Assembly: GCA_963807385.1 (NCBI GenBank)
Contig: CAWEBQ010000003.1
Coordinates: 558,001-622,000 of the forward strand
Reading direction: 5' to 3'
DNA: 64,000 nt
Source of the DNA: JBDTSW01 sp963807385
GTDB lineage: Bacteria; Actinomycetota; Thermoleophilia; Solirubrobacterales; 70-9
How positions within the stretch are numbered: position 1 is the stretch's first letter; each line of letters opens with the position of its first letter. The notes under the pieces are model-generated. The model had not been told where the DNA came from, searched no databases, and was given only the letters and a program-made list of their open reading frames with translations. Of the stretch, positions 16,948-25,755 are shown piece after piece. The position numbers and the translations under genes are program-made.

Positions 16948-18053
16948 GCCAGCACCCCTTCGCTCACATCCACCTCGAAGGTGGCGCCGCGCCCCTCGAG
17001 CTCGGCGAACATCTCCTCGGGATCGATGCAGCCCTCCGGCGGCAGCGCTCCCCTTGCTCCGATTGAACCGCGGGCCAGTAGGCGGACGGCGGCGGCGGCG
17101 GGCGCCGCGGTCGAGACGATCCCCCCGCCCAGGCCCCAGCTCTCGTGCGGCCGGGTCACCGCCCGCACCCGGGCGAGGCGGCCGTCGCGGGACGCCTCGA
17201 TCAGGTGGACTGAGACCGTCTGCGAGGACTGCGGCAAGGTGTGCCGCGCGGCCTCTGCGATCTCCTCGGCCGAGGCATCCGTCAGCTCGCGCAGTCGCTC
17301 GAGTGCCGGCGGCGAGAGCGACAGCCGGAAGCTCCCCTCCCCGCACCCGAAGCTGTCGCCAAAGGTCCGCATCTCCGAATGAAGGGTGTAGATCGTCTCG
17401 CCCTGGCCGATGGGATCGCCGAAGTCCACGACGCCGCCGCCGGTCATCGGGTCGATCTCGGTGGCCTCTCCTCCGCGGAGGACGATCGGGGCCAGCGTCA
17501 GCTCGTCGATCAGGGTCTGGAGCGCGTACGGGATGGCGAACCCGTCGGGCGGATCGAGGTCGCGTCCCGCCGCGGCGACCCGGACCTCATCGGCTGAGCC
17601 CCCGAGCTGCTCGGCGGCCACCTTCGCCATCAGGTTGGTCTTGCCGGGGGCCGACCCGACGCCCAGCATCGCGATCAGGCCCGCGTCGGAGAACGCGCGT
17701 GAGAGATCGAGCTGCTCGCCGGTGACCCGGTAGAGCCCCCCCAGATCGATGTAATGGCACTTGCCCTCCAGGCACGCCCGCATCGCGTCGAGGTTGATCC
17801 GGTACGAGGCCGAGTTGACCAGCACCTCGCAGCCGGCGAGCGCCTCCGGCAGCGATCCCGGCTCGGCGCCACCCTCGCGGGCGTCGACCTGCGTTGCCAC
17901 GGCCTTCCCGCCGCCGTGGGCCTCGGCGACCGCGCCGGCCGTCGCCGCGTCGAGGTCGAGCAGCACCAGCTCGGAGACCTCGTCGGACTCGGCCAGGTCT
18001 CGGACGATCGCCGGAGCGATCGTGCCGCCGGCGCCAAGCACGGCGACCTTCAT
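16944..18053 (-). CDS. Saccharopine dehydrogenase family protein
   Basis: 369 residues with an N-terminal Rossmann fold (KVAVLGAGGTIAPAIVRDLA) and the central family motifs LVNSASYRINLDAMRACLEGKCHYIDLGGLY and GSAPGKTNLMAK. The family includes saccharopine reductases, carboxynorspermidine dehydrogenase and lysine-6-related enzymes; which one applies cannot be read here. Start ATG overlaps the PucR stop (ATGA) and its stop overlaps the ald start, so all are coupled. Given the operon, a reductive or oxidative step on an amino-acid or polyamine adduct is likely. Confidence 0.8.
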   Translation of the reverse strand: MKVAVLGAGGTIAPAIVRDLAESDEVSELVLLDLDAATAGAVAEAHGGGKAVATQVDAREGGAEPGSLPEALAGCEVLVNSASYRINLDAMRACLEGKCHYIDLGGLYRVTGEQLDLSRAFSDAGLIAMLGVGSAPGKTNLMAKVAAEQLGGSADEVRVAAAGRDLDPPDGFAIPYALQTLIDELTLAPIVLRGGEATEIDPMTGGGVVDFGDPIGQGETIYTLHSEMRTFGDSFGCGEGSFRLSLSPPALERLRELTDASAEEIAEAARHTLPQSSQTVSVHLIEASRDGRLARVRAVTRPHESWGLGGGIVSTAAPAAAAVRLLARGSIGARGALPPEGCIDPEEMFAELEGRGATFEVDVSEGVLA

Positions 18054-19612
18054 CGGACCAGCTCCCGGGCCCGCAGGGCCAGCCAGAGCTCGATCCGGTC
18101 GGTCGCGCGGGACAGGTCGCGGCCGGTGAGCTCCTCGATCTTCTTGATCCGGTAGCGCAGGGTGTGGCGGTGGCAGTAGAGCCGCCGCGCTGCGCGCTCC
18201 CAATTGCCGTTGTTCTCGATGAAGGCCTCGAGCGAGCGCAGCAACTCGCCGCCGTACTCGCCCTCGGTTCGCTCGATCGGATCGAGCAGCCCGTCGCTGT
18301 AGGCGCGCAGGGCGTCGTCGTCCTGGAGCGCGAGCAGAAGCGTGAAGGCCCCCAGGTCCTCGTGCGATGCGACGTCCGGAGCCTCGCCGTTGGCGAGCGA
18401 GGTCGCCTCGAGCGCGCACCGCGCCTCGTGAAACGCGCGTCGCAGGGATCCGACGCCGGCGGGCCGCGAGACGGCCGCCCGCACGGTGCCTGGGCTGGCC
18501 AGAAGGGATGTGCGAATGCTCGCCGCGATCTCGATCGGCGGCATTCCCGACGCACCGACGACGGCGCACAGCAGGGTCCTGCCGGCCGCGGAAGTGGTCG
18601 CCACAAGCCCACCTCCCCCCAGCTCCGCCAGCCGCGATTCCACGCTCGCCTCGGCTCCCTGGGGATCATCGAGCTCGAACACGAGGACCGCCGCATCATC
18701 CTCGATCCCGAACGGGCGAAGGCGACCGGCGGCCTCGTCCGCGTCGAGGCGGCCGCTGAGCGCCTCGGCCAGCAGGTCGCCGGCGAGGCGACGCTCCGTC
18801 TCGTGCACCACCCGTTCGCGCATCAACTCCAGCCCCACGACCATCGCCGCCTGCCTGGAGACGAGCCGCTCGACGGGCCCCAAGGAGCCGTTGGCGGACA
18901 CCACCACGAGCCAGGCGATCGGCGACGCGTCGCGCCGGCCCGACACGGGCACGGCGAGGGCGCGGTCCACGAGTCCGGTCGCCGAAGGGGCGAAGTAGGA
19001 GACCTTCGAGGAGCTCGCTCGAGCTGCGACCTCGGACGCGATCGCGTCGGTGAGCTCGCGGTCCGGTTCGGCGCCCCTTGGCCGCCGGACGATCTCGGCG
19101 CCGCCGGCGTCCAGGACCAGGGCCGTGCCATCGGCGGCTCCGGCGATCGACTCCAGGACATGCTCGATCCCCTTGCCCTGGAGGACCAGCCGCTCGAGGC
19201 GCTCATGCACCTCGCTCGCCCGCTGGAGGACGTCGTACTGCTCGTTGACCAGCTTCGCGAAGGCGTACTCCGTGATCGCGATGAACGGCATCTCATAGGG
19301 GACCTCGAACAGCGGCAGGCCGCGCGCCGTCGCCTCGTCAACGAGGCCCTTCGGGAGGCGCTTGGAGGACAGGCCGGTCCCGAACCCCAGCCCGGCCAGA
19401 TCGTTCTTGGCGAGCAGCTCGATGAACTGGCGCTGCCTGGCCGGCGATGTCAGCTGGATGCCGGTGGTGAGCAGGAGCTCGCCGCCGGAAAGCCATGGCG
19501 TCGGGTCCTCGAGCTCGGAGATGTGTACCCAGCGGATCCCACGGCCGGAGTTCTCCTCGCCGGCGACCAGCTCGAGGCCACAGCCTTCAGCGAGGCCGGC
19601 GACGGAGAGCAT
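18050..19612 (-). CDS. PucR-family transcriptional regulator
   Basis: 520 residues. N-terminal PucR domain (VHISELEDPTPWLSGGELLLTTG, residues about 28-56), a middle GGDEF-like/linker region, and a C-terminal HTH_30 DNA-binding domain (FIENNGNWERAARRLYCHRHTLRYRIKKIEELTG, about 465-500). PucR-type proteins usually activate nitrogen-compound catabolism, such as purine, amino acid and polyamine use. It sits inside the operon, 18 bases after the aminotransferase, and probably controls it together with the divergent potADBC set. Confidence 0.9.
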   Translation of the reverse strand: MLSVAGLAEGCGLELVAGEENSGRGIRWVHISELEDPTPWLSGGELLLTTGIQLTSPARQRQFIELLAKNDLAGLGFGTGLSSKRLPKGLVDEATARGLPLFEVPYEMPFIAITEYAFAKLVNEQYDVLQRASEVHERLERLVLQGKGIEHVLESIAGAADGTALVLDAGGAEIVRRPRGAEPDRELTDAIASEVAARASSSKVSYFAPSATGLVDRALAVPVSGRRDASPIAWLVVVSANGSLGPVERLVSRQAAMVVGLELMRERVVHETERRLAGDLLAEALSGRLDADEAAGRLRPFGIEDDAAVLVFELDDPQGAEASVESRLAELGGGGLVATTSAAGRTLLCAVVGASGMPPIEIAASIRTSLLASPGTVRAAVSRPAGVGSLRRAFHEARCALEATSLANGEAPDVASHEDLGAFTLLLALQDDDALRAYSDGLLDPIERTEGEYGGELLRSLEAFIENNGNWERAARRLYCHRHTLRYRIKKIEELTGRDLSRATDRIELWLALRARELVR

Positions 19613-19630
19613 CGGGCGGGTCAGCGCTCC

Positions 19631-21004
19631 CTAGAGACGCTCGGCGGCCTCGGTGAGCACGGGGCGCAGGATGCCCTCGATCTCCGCGAAGTGCTCGCTG
19701 TCGCAGATCAGCGGAGGGGCTAGCTGCACGACCGGGTCGCCCCTGTCGTCCGCACGGCAGATCAGCCCCCGCCGGTAGAGCTCGCCGGAGAGGAACCCGC
19801 GCAAGAGGGACTCCGACTCCGCCTCCGAGAAGCCCTCCTTGGTGTCCTGGTCCTTGACCAACTCGATGGCGTGGAAGTAACCCGCCCCGCGCACGTCACC
19901 GACGATCGGGATGTCGCGGAGGCCATCGAGCATCGACCGCAGCTCACCCTCGTTCGCGCGAACGTGCCCACAGAGGTCCTCGCGCTCGAACACGTCGAGG
20001 TTGGCCATCGCGATGGCGGCGGCCACCGGGTGTCCGGCGAACGTGAAGCCGTGGGTGAACATCTCGGTGCCGTGCATGAACGGCTCGGCAACCTTGTCCG
20101 AAGCGATCAGCGCTCCCATCGGCGCGTACGCGGACGTCAGGGCTTTGGCCGTGGTGACCAGGTCCGGCTGGTAGCCGTAGCGCTCGCAGCCGAAGTAGTG
20201 GCCCAGGCGCCCCCAGGAGCAGATGACCTCATCGGAGACCAGCAGCACGTCGTGGCGGTCGCAGATCTCGCGGACCCGCTGGAAGTACCCCTCCTGCGGC
20301 GGGATACAGCCGCCCGCGTTCTGCAGCGGCTCCAGGATCACGGCCGCCACCGTGGAGGGATCCTCGAACAGGATCCTCTCCTCGATCTGGTCGGCGGCCC
20401 ACAGCGGGTCGCGGTCTGCCGGCCAGTGGTAGGAGTTGGTGTTGGGCACGTGATTGCCGCCGGGCACGAGCGGCTCGAAGTCGGTGCGCAGTGCCGGGAT
20501 CCCGGTTGCCGAGAGCGCCCCGAGCGTGGTGCCGTGATACGCGATCTCACGGCTGATGAACTTCGTCTTCCGCGGGTTTCCCGTCCGCATGTGGTAGGCC
20601 CGCGACAGCTTGATCGCGGACTCGACGGCCTCGGACCCACCCGACGTGAAGAAGACACGGTTGAGGTCGCCGGGCGCCAGGCTGGCGATCCGCGCTGCGA
20701 GCTCGATCGCCCGGGGGTGGGCATAGCTCCACAGCGTGGTGAAGTCCAGCTCCTCGACCTGGCGGGCGGCGGCCTCGCCGAGCTCCGTCCGGCCGTGGCC
20801 GGCGTTGGAGCAGAACAGGCCCGAGAGCCCGTCCAGGTAGCGGTTGCCGTGCTCGTCGTAGATGTAGGGGCCCTCGCCGCGGACGATGATCGGCACATCC
20901 GAGTCCGCATACGCACCCATCCGGGTGAAGTGCATCCACAGATGTCGCTTGGCGAGCTCCTGCAGGCTTCCCGTGGTGGTCTCCGGTGTGGTGCTGATGG
21001 CCAT
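19631..21004 (-). CDS. Class III (pyruvate-type) omega-aminotransferase
   Basis: 457 residues from the ATG at 21004-21002, which has a strong GGAGGAGAGG site; an 18-residue upstream extension is possible but poorly supported. PLP fold landmarks: NPRKTKF...AYHGTTLGALSATG, the Asp of VLLVSDEVICSWGR and the PLP lysine in TTAKALTSAYAPMGAL. Family members use beta-alanine, putrescine or similar omega-amines, commonly with pyruvate as acceptor. First gene of the aminotransferase-PucR-SDH-ald operon and divergent from a polyamine importer, so I infer a polyamine or beta-alanine substrate. Alanine formed would be recycled by Ald. Confidence 0.88.
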   Translation of the reverse strand: MAISTTPETTTGSLQELAKRHLWMHFTRMGAYADSDVPIIVRGEGPYIYDEHGNRYLDGLSGLFCSNAGHGRTELGEAAARQVEELDFTTLWSYAHPRAIELAARIASLAPGDLNRVFFTSGGSEAVESAIKLSRAYHMRTGNPRKTKFISREIAYHGTTLGALSATGIPALRTDFEPLVPGGNHVPNTNSYHWPADRDPLWAADQIEERILFEDPSTVAAVILEPLQNAGGCIPPQEGYFQRVREICDRHDVLLVSDEVICSWGRLGHYFGCERYGYQPDLVTTAKALTSAYAPMGALIASDKVAEPFMHGTEMFTHGFTFAGHPVAAAIAMANLDVFEREDLCGHVRANEGELRSMLDGLRDIPIVGDVRGAGYFHAIELVKDQDTKEGFSEAESESLLRGFLSGELYRRGLICRADDRGDPVVQLAPPLICDSEHFAEIEGILRPVLTEAAERL

Positions 21005-21050
21005 GGATACCTCTCCTCCGAACCCCGGACAGGGGCTCAACATCGACGTT

Positions 21051-21124
21051 CCGTACAACCGTACCCACTCGGTTGAAGGGCTACAACGGCGCCTGAGTTC
21101 AGACTAGCACCGAAAACTTGTACG
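21051..21124. promoter_or_regulatory. Divergent promoter region with palindrome GTAC-AACC-GTAC
   Basis: On the minus strand TTGTAG (21086-21081), a 17-base spacer and TACGGT (21063-21058) form a good promoter for the aminotransferase, giving a leader of about 47 bases. The palindrome GTAC-N4-GTAC (21053-21064) overlaps this -10. A further inverted pair, CGTACAA (21052-21058) and TTGTACG (21118-21124), spans the region shared with the potA2 promoter. These are candidate PucR or repressor sites; no plus-strand promoter is convincing. Confidence 0.45.
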
Positions 21125-21148
21125 ATGCGACCAAGAGGCTAGTAGAGG

Positions 21149-22360
21149 TTGACGGAACCCCCCACGTCCACTGAGGAGCGGCCCGCGACAGGCGGCGAGC
21201 CCAGCGTGCGCCTGGAGGCGGTCAGCAAAAGCTTCGACGAGTTCGTCGCCGTTCGGTCCGTTGACCTGGAGATCGCGAGCGGCGAGTTCTTCACGCTCCT
21301 GGGCCCCTCGGGTTGCGGCAAGACCACGACGCTGCGGATGATCGCCGGCTTCGAGGAGCCGACCGAGGGGAAGGTGCTGATCGACGGCGAGGACGTTGCG
21401 GCGCTTCCCGCGCACCGGCGCCCGACCAACACCGTCTTTCAGAGCTACGCCCTGTTCCCGCACCTGAACGTCGCCGAGAACGTGGGCTTCGGCCTGCGGC
21501 GCATGAAGGTGGAGAAGGGCGAGATCAAGGAGCGCGTGGGCGCGGAGCTCGAGCGCGTCGGCCTGGCCCGTGAGGCAAATCGCAAGCCCAACCAGCTTTC
21601 CGGAGGTCAGCAGCAGCGCGTCGCCCTGGCCCGTGCGATCGTCAACCGACCCAAGGTGCTGCTGCTGGACGAGCCGCTCGGCGCGCTTGACCTCAAGCTG
21701 CGCAAGGACCTGCAGATCGAGCTCAAACGGATCCAGCGTGAGGTCGGGATCACGTTCGTCTACGTGACCCACGACCAGGAGGAGGCTCTGACCATGTCCG
21801 ACCGGATCGCGGTGATGAACCACGGCCGGCTCGAGCAGGTGGACCCACCGGAGGAGATCTACGAGCGACCCGCGACCGCGTTCGTCGCCGGGTTCATCGG
21901 CGTCTCGAATCTGATGCCCGCAACTGTCGTCTCGGCCACCGGCGGGCGGGGCTCCGTCAAGCTCGACGCGGGGCCCGAGATCAACGTCCCGATCGACGGC
22001 CTGGGCGACGGAGACCGCTGCCACGCGGTGGTCCGGCCGGAGAAGCTCACGATCGAGACCGCGGCCGGTGGCAACGGGGGTTCAGCCGGGCCGGCGGTGG
22101 AGGGAATGGTCGAGGCGTCCGTCTACCTGGGGACGTCCACGCAGATCGTGGTGCGGCTGGCCGACGAAGTGAAGATGACGGTTTTGGTGCCGAACGCCGA
22201 CGAGGCAGAGCGCGCGACGCTCCCCGGAGGCGGCGCTCCCGTGCGCCTGAGTTGGGCGCCCGAGCACATCCACGTGGTGCGTGACTCCGGCAACGCCGTG
22301 GCCGAGGCCGCCACGGGCGCCGCCGCCGCCGAACAAGCTGAGGAAGGAACCAACAAATGA
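21149..22360 (+). CDS. potA: Polyamine ABC transporter ATP-binding protein (second copy)
   Basis: 403 residues from a TTG at 21149, with AAGAGG ten bases upstream; the next strong family residues begin at RLEAVSKSF, so a slightly later start is possible. Walker A LLGPSGCGKTTT, Q-loop FQSYALFPHL, signature LSGGQQQRVALARA, Walker B KVLLLDEPLGALD and H-loop THDQEEALTM are complete. The TOBE domain is followed by an Ala-rich tail. Leads the plus-strand operon A-D-B-C, a different order from the first set, so the two are not a simple duplication. Confidence 0.93.
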   Translation: MTEPPTSTEERPATGGEPSVRLEAVSKSFDEFVAVRSVDLEIASGEFFTLLGPSGCGKTTTLRMIAGFEEPTEGKVLIDGEDVAALPAHRRPTNTVFQSYALFPHLNVAENVGFGLRRMKVEKGEIKERVGAELERVGLAREANRKPNQLSGGQQQRVALARAIVNRPKVLLLDEPLGALDLKLRKDLQIELKRIQREVGITFVYVTHDQEEALTMSDRIAVMNHGRLEQVDPPEEIYERPATAFVAGFIGVSNLMPATVVSATGGRGSVKLDAGPEINVPIDGLGDGDRCHAVVRPEKLTIETAAGGNGGSAGPAVEGMVEASVYLGTSTQIVVRLADEVKMTVLVPNADEAERATLPGGGAPVRLSWAPEHIHVVRDSGNAVAEAATGAAAAEQAEEGTNK

Positions 22361-22379
22361 CGCCAGGAGGCGATTCGCA

Positions 22380-23561
22380 ATGACCAGTGTGAGCCGAGCT
22401 AACAAGAACGGGCCTGGGAGGCTTCGGCGCGCCCTGCTGGCGGCGAGCGTCCTGGCAGCCGGCCTCGGGATCGCTGCCTGTGGCGACAGCGGAGGCATCG
22501 AGGGGGGCGACGAGAACACCGAGGTGCCGGTAGCCGAGGCCCAGGGCGAGCCGAGCGGCAAGCTCTCAATCGCCAACTGGTCGTTCTACATCGACCGCAA
22601 GACCGTGCCCGAGTTCGAGAAGGAGACGGGGGTCACGGTCAAGTACGTCGAGGAGGTCAACGACAACAACGAGTTCTTCGGCAAGGTCCAGCCCCAGCTC
22701 GAACAGGGCGAGTCCGGCGGCCGCGACATCTTTGTCCTCACCGACTGGATGGCGAAGAAGATGTACGACGCCGGGTACCTGCAGGACTTCGACAAGGCGG
22801 CACTCGAGCCGGCCTTCGCGAACCTGCTGCCGGCACTGGAGAGCCCCGCGTTCGACCCCGAGCGGAACTTCTCGCTGCCATGGCAGACGGGCATGACCGG
22901 CCTCGTGGTGAACACGGCCGAGGCGCCCGACGTGACGTCGATCAACGACCTGTTCGACCCCAAGTACAAGGGCAAGGTCACGATGCTGACCGAGATGCGC
23001 GACACGGTCCCGCTGGTGATGAAGGCCGACGGAATCAACCCCGAGGACGCCACCCTGGAGGATTGGGAGGCCGCGATCGAGAAGCTGGACGAGGCCGCCG
23101 ACTCCGGGCAGATCCGGCGCTTCACCGGCAACGACTACACCAAGGACCTCGCCAACGGCGACACCGTCGCGGTGATCGGCTGGTCCGGTGACGCGGTTCA
23201 GCTGCAGGCCGACGATCCGAACATCAAGTTCGTGATGCCGGACGAGGGCTGCATGCTGTGGTCGGACAACATGGTGATCCCCGTCGGCGCGCCGAATCCC
23301 ACGGCCGCCTACGCGTGGATGAACTACATCTACGAGCCTGAGAATCAGGCTCAGATCGCCGACTACAACTACTACGTCACGCCGGTCGACGGCACGCAAC
23401 CCGTGCTTGAGAAGCAGGGCTCCGATGCCGCCAACAGCGAGCTGGTGTTCCCGCCCTCGGAGTTCACGGCGGACTGCTCGACGCAGGACGAGCCGCCGGG
23501 CGGCCCCGAGGCGATCAAGAGCGTTGAGCAGCAGTTCCAGGACGTCATCACGGGCGCGTAA
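22380..23561 (+). CDS. potD: Polyamine-binding lipoprotein (second PotD-like)
   Basis: 393 residues from the ATG at 22380, with AGGAGG about 12 bases upstream. The signal sequence is Sec-type: basic RANKNGPGRLRR, hydrophobic LLAASVLAAGLG and lipobox GIAAC, in contrast to the Tat-like first copy. The mature domain has ISWNWSF-like opening (LSIANWSFYIDRKTV), then GRDIFVLTDWMAKKM and a Cys-rich C-terminus. Family: extracellular solute-binding protein 1/8, spermidine-putrescine type. Located 19 bases after potA2. Confidence 0.9.
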   Translation: MTSVSRANKNGPGRLRRALLAASVLAAGLGIAACGDSGGIEGGDENTEVPVAEAQGEPSGKLSIANWSFYIDRKTVPEFEKETGVTVKYVEEVNDNNEFFGKVQPQLEQGESGGRDIFVLTDWMAKKMYDAGYLQDFDKAALEPAFANLLPALESPAFDPERNFSLPWQTGMTGLVVNTAEAPDVTSINDLFDPKYKGKVTMLTEMRDTVPLVMKADGINPEDATLEDWEAAIEKLDEAADSGQIRRFTGNDYTKDLANGDTVAVIGWSGDAVQLQADDPNIKFVMPDEGCMLWSDNMVIPVGAPNPTAAYAWMNYIYEPENQAQIADYNYYVTPVDGTQPVLEKQGSDAANSELVFPPSEFTADCSTQDEPPGGPEAIKSVEQQFQDVITGA

Positions 23562-23607
23562 GGAAACCGGGACGTAGGGAAACGGCGGCGGACCGAGGAG
23601 CTGAGGC

Positions 23608-24480
23608 GTGAGCCCCAAGGTTCGCCGCCGTCTGGTCCCCTACTTCCTGCTCGGGCCGGGCCTGATCTGGCTCGCGCTGTTCTTCGTCGTCCCCATGTAC
23701 TTCATGGGGCGGCTCTCGCTCGAGTCCGGAACGCTCGAGACCGGGTTCACGTTCACCTGGGAGTTCTCGAACTTCACGGACTCGCTCGACCGCTTCGACA
23801 ACCAATTCGTCCGCTCGTTCTTCTTCGCGGGCGTCGGAACGATGATCGCGCTCCTGATCGCGTACCCGCTCGCGTACGCCATCGCGTTCCGGGGCGGCCG
23901 GTGGAAAAACGCGCTGCTGCTGATAGTGGTGGCGCCGTTCTTCACGACCTACCTGATCCGAACGATCGCCTGGACGACGATCCTCAGCGACGACAGCTTT
24001 ATCGTCAACACGCTGAAGACCTTCGCGATCCTTCCCGACGACGGGCGATTGCTCGCGACGCCGACCGCCGTGATCGCCGGCATTACCTACAACTTCCTGC
24101 CGTTCATGGTGCTGCCGATCTACGCCAGCCTGGAGCGGATAGACGAGCGCCTGATCGAGGCCGCGAAGGACCTCTACTCCTCGGCGCGCCAGGCCTTCCT
24201 GCGGGTGACCCTGCCGCTGTCGGCGCCCGGGATCGTCGCGGGCACGCTCCTCACCTTCATCCCCGCCGCCGGCGACTTCATCAACGCGTTCTATTTGGGC
24301 TCGATCAACCAGCAGATGGTCGGCAACCGAATCCAGTCCCTGTATCTGAACGAGCGCGACTTCCCGACGGCCGCGGCGCTGTCGTTCATGCTGATGGCGA
24401 CGATCCTGCTCATCGTCTTCATCTACATCCGCTTCGCGGGCTCGGAGGCCCTTATGGGGGATGAGGAGGAGGCGACGTGA
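23608..24480 (+). CDS. potB: Polyamine ABC transporter permease (second PotB-like)
   Basis: 290 residues from a GTG at 23608. First membrane helix near residues 12-34 (LGPGLIWLALFFVVPMYF), five further segments and the ATPase-coupling EAA loop (LIEAAKDLYSSARQAF). Overlaps potC2 by four bases (GTGA). Pairs with PotC2 to form the channel. Confidence 0.92.
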   Translation: MSPKVRRRLVPYFLLGPGLIWLALFFVVPMYFMGRLSLESGTLETGFTFTWEFSNFTDSLDRFDNQFVRSFFFAGVGTMIALLIAYPLAYAIAFRGGRWKNALLLIVVAPFFTTYLIRTIAWTTILSDDSFIVNTLKTFAILPDDGRLLATPTAVIAGITYNFLPFMVLPIYASLERIDERLIEAAKDLYSSARQAFLRVTLPLSAPGIVAGTLLTFIPAAGDFINAFYLGSINQQMVGNRIQSLYLNERDFPTAAALSFMLMATILLIVFIYIRFAGSEALMGDEEEAT

Positions 24481-25304
24481 GCGCGGCGTGGCGCTGGCTG
24501 CGCCACAACGCGATCGTGATCTACGCGGGCGTGGCCATCGCCTACATGCTTGTCCCGATCGCGGTGATCGCGGTGTTTTCGTTCAACGACCCGGCCGGCA
24601 AGTTCAACTACTCGTGGGAGGGCTTTACCACCCAGTACTGGACTGGCGCCTTCGACGTGCCCGCGCTGAACGACGCTCTGCTGAACAGCCTGAAGTTGGC
24701 CGCCCTGTCGACCCTGATCGCGACGGCCCTCGGGACCCTGATCGCGATCGCCCTGGTGCGACACCAGTTCTTCGGCCGCCGCCCTGCCAACTTCCTGATC
24801 GTGATCCCGATGGCGACCCCCGAGGTCGTGATCGGCGCCGCGCTCCTGTCGATGTTCCTGATCTACGGGATCCCGCTCGGGTTCACCACGCTCCTGATCG
24901 CGCACGTGATGTTCTCGATCAGCTTCGTCGTGGTCGTGGTGCGATCGCGCCTGATCGGGTTCGACCGTTCGCTGGAGGAGGCGGCCCGCGATCTCGGCGC
25001 CAACTCGTTTCAGACGTTCCGCCTGGTCACCCTGCCGCTCCTGTTGCCCGGCGTGGTGGGCGCCGCGCTCCTCGCGTTCGCGCTCTCCATCGACGATTTC
25101 GTGATCTCGGTCTTCAACTCCGGCGACACGATCACGTTCCCGCTGTTCATCTTCGGCGCCTCGCAGCGGGCGATTCCGGTGCAGATCTACTCGGTCGCGA
25201 CGATCTTGTTCGCGGTCGTGGTCGCAGCCATGGTGTTCACGGTCTGGCAGCAGCGCCGCGCCGAGCGGTTGGCCTCGGTCCAGCCGGATCCTGAGCCCGT
25301 TTAG
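24477..25304 (+). CDS. potC: Polyamine ABC transporter permease (second PotC-like)
   Basis: 275 residues; GTG start overlaps the potB2 stop. Six membrane segments, an EAA loop (SLEEAARDLGANSFQTF) near residue 165 and the PotC-typical AFALSIDDFVISVF. Last gene of the second importer, followed by a spacer of 31 bases before a STAS gene that belongs to a different functional group. Confidence 0.92.
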   Translation: MSAAWRWLRHNAIVIYAGVAIAYMLVPIAVIAVFSFNDPAGKFNYSWEGFTTQYWTGAFDVPALNDALLNSLKLAALSTLIATALGTLIAIALVRHQFFGRRPANFLIVIPMATPEVVIGAALLSMFLIYGIPLGFTTLLIAHVMFSISFVVVVVRSRLIGFDRSLEEAARDLGANSFQTFRLVTLPLLLPGVVGAALLAFALSIDDFVISVFNSGDTITFPLFIFGASQRAIPVQIYSVATILFAVVVAAMVFTVWQQRRAERLASVQPDPEPV

Positions 25305-25335
25305 CCCCGGCGGCCCCTGTTTCCACCCGCCCCGG

Positions 25336-25755
25336 ATGGGGTACGGTCGCCACGTGGAACACTCGGACCACTGGGGTGAGCCGCTTCCGAAGTCGGAGCT
25401 CTTGGCCTCGGAGAGCTTCGGTACGCGCGCGTCCAGCCGTGACGGCGTCGTTTGGCTGGCACTGGGCGGCGAGCTCGACGTCTTCACGGCCCCAAAGCTC
25501 AAGCAGGCCCTCGAGACATCGACGCCCACGGGGACCGAAAGCCTGATCCTCGATCTGCGGGGCCTCACCTTCATCGACTCCTCCGGCCTCGCGGTGATCC
25601 TCGGCGTCCACCAGAAGCTCGCCGCCTCGGACGACCGCGACCTGCGGCTCATCATCACGGGCTCCCTGCCAGTCGAAGCGCTGTTCGAGACGATCGGCGC
25701 GGCGGACTACCTGCCCCTGATCGACAGCCCCGGCGCGCCCGAAGTACGCGTCTAG
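25336..25755 (+). CDS. STAS-domain anti-sigma factor antagonist
   Basis: 139 residues (ATG 25336; an in-frame GTG at 25354 is possible). A short N-terminal tail precedes a STAS fold: VWLALGGELDVFTAPKLKQAL, then LILDLRGLTFIDSSGLAVILG, where the conserved Ser of DSSG is the site phosphorylated by an RsbW/SpoIIAB-like kinase. Its stop codon shares the CTAG at 25752-25755 with the convergent phosphatase gene. Likely part of a partner-switching stress or sporulation-type circuit. Confidence 0.85.
   Translation: MGYGRHVEHSDHWGEPLPKSELLASESFGTRASSRDGVVWLALGGELDVFTAPKLKQALETSTPTGTESLILDLRGLTFIDSSGLAVILGVHQKLAASDDRDLRLIITGSLPVEALFETIGAADYLPLIDSPGAPEVRV

Noticed and set aside
19871..21076. 401-codon plus-strand open frame opposite the aminotransferase
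   Set aside because: Antisense shadow; no domains, and the minus-strand protein has every PLP-enzyme landmark.
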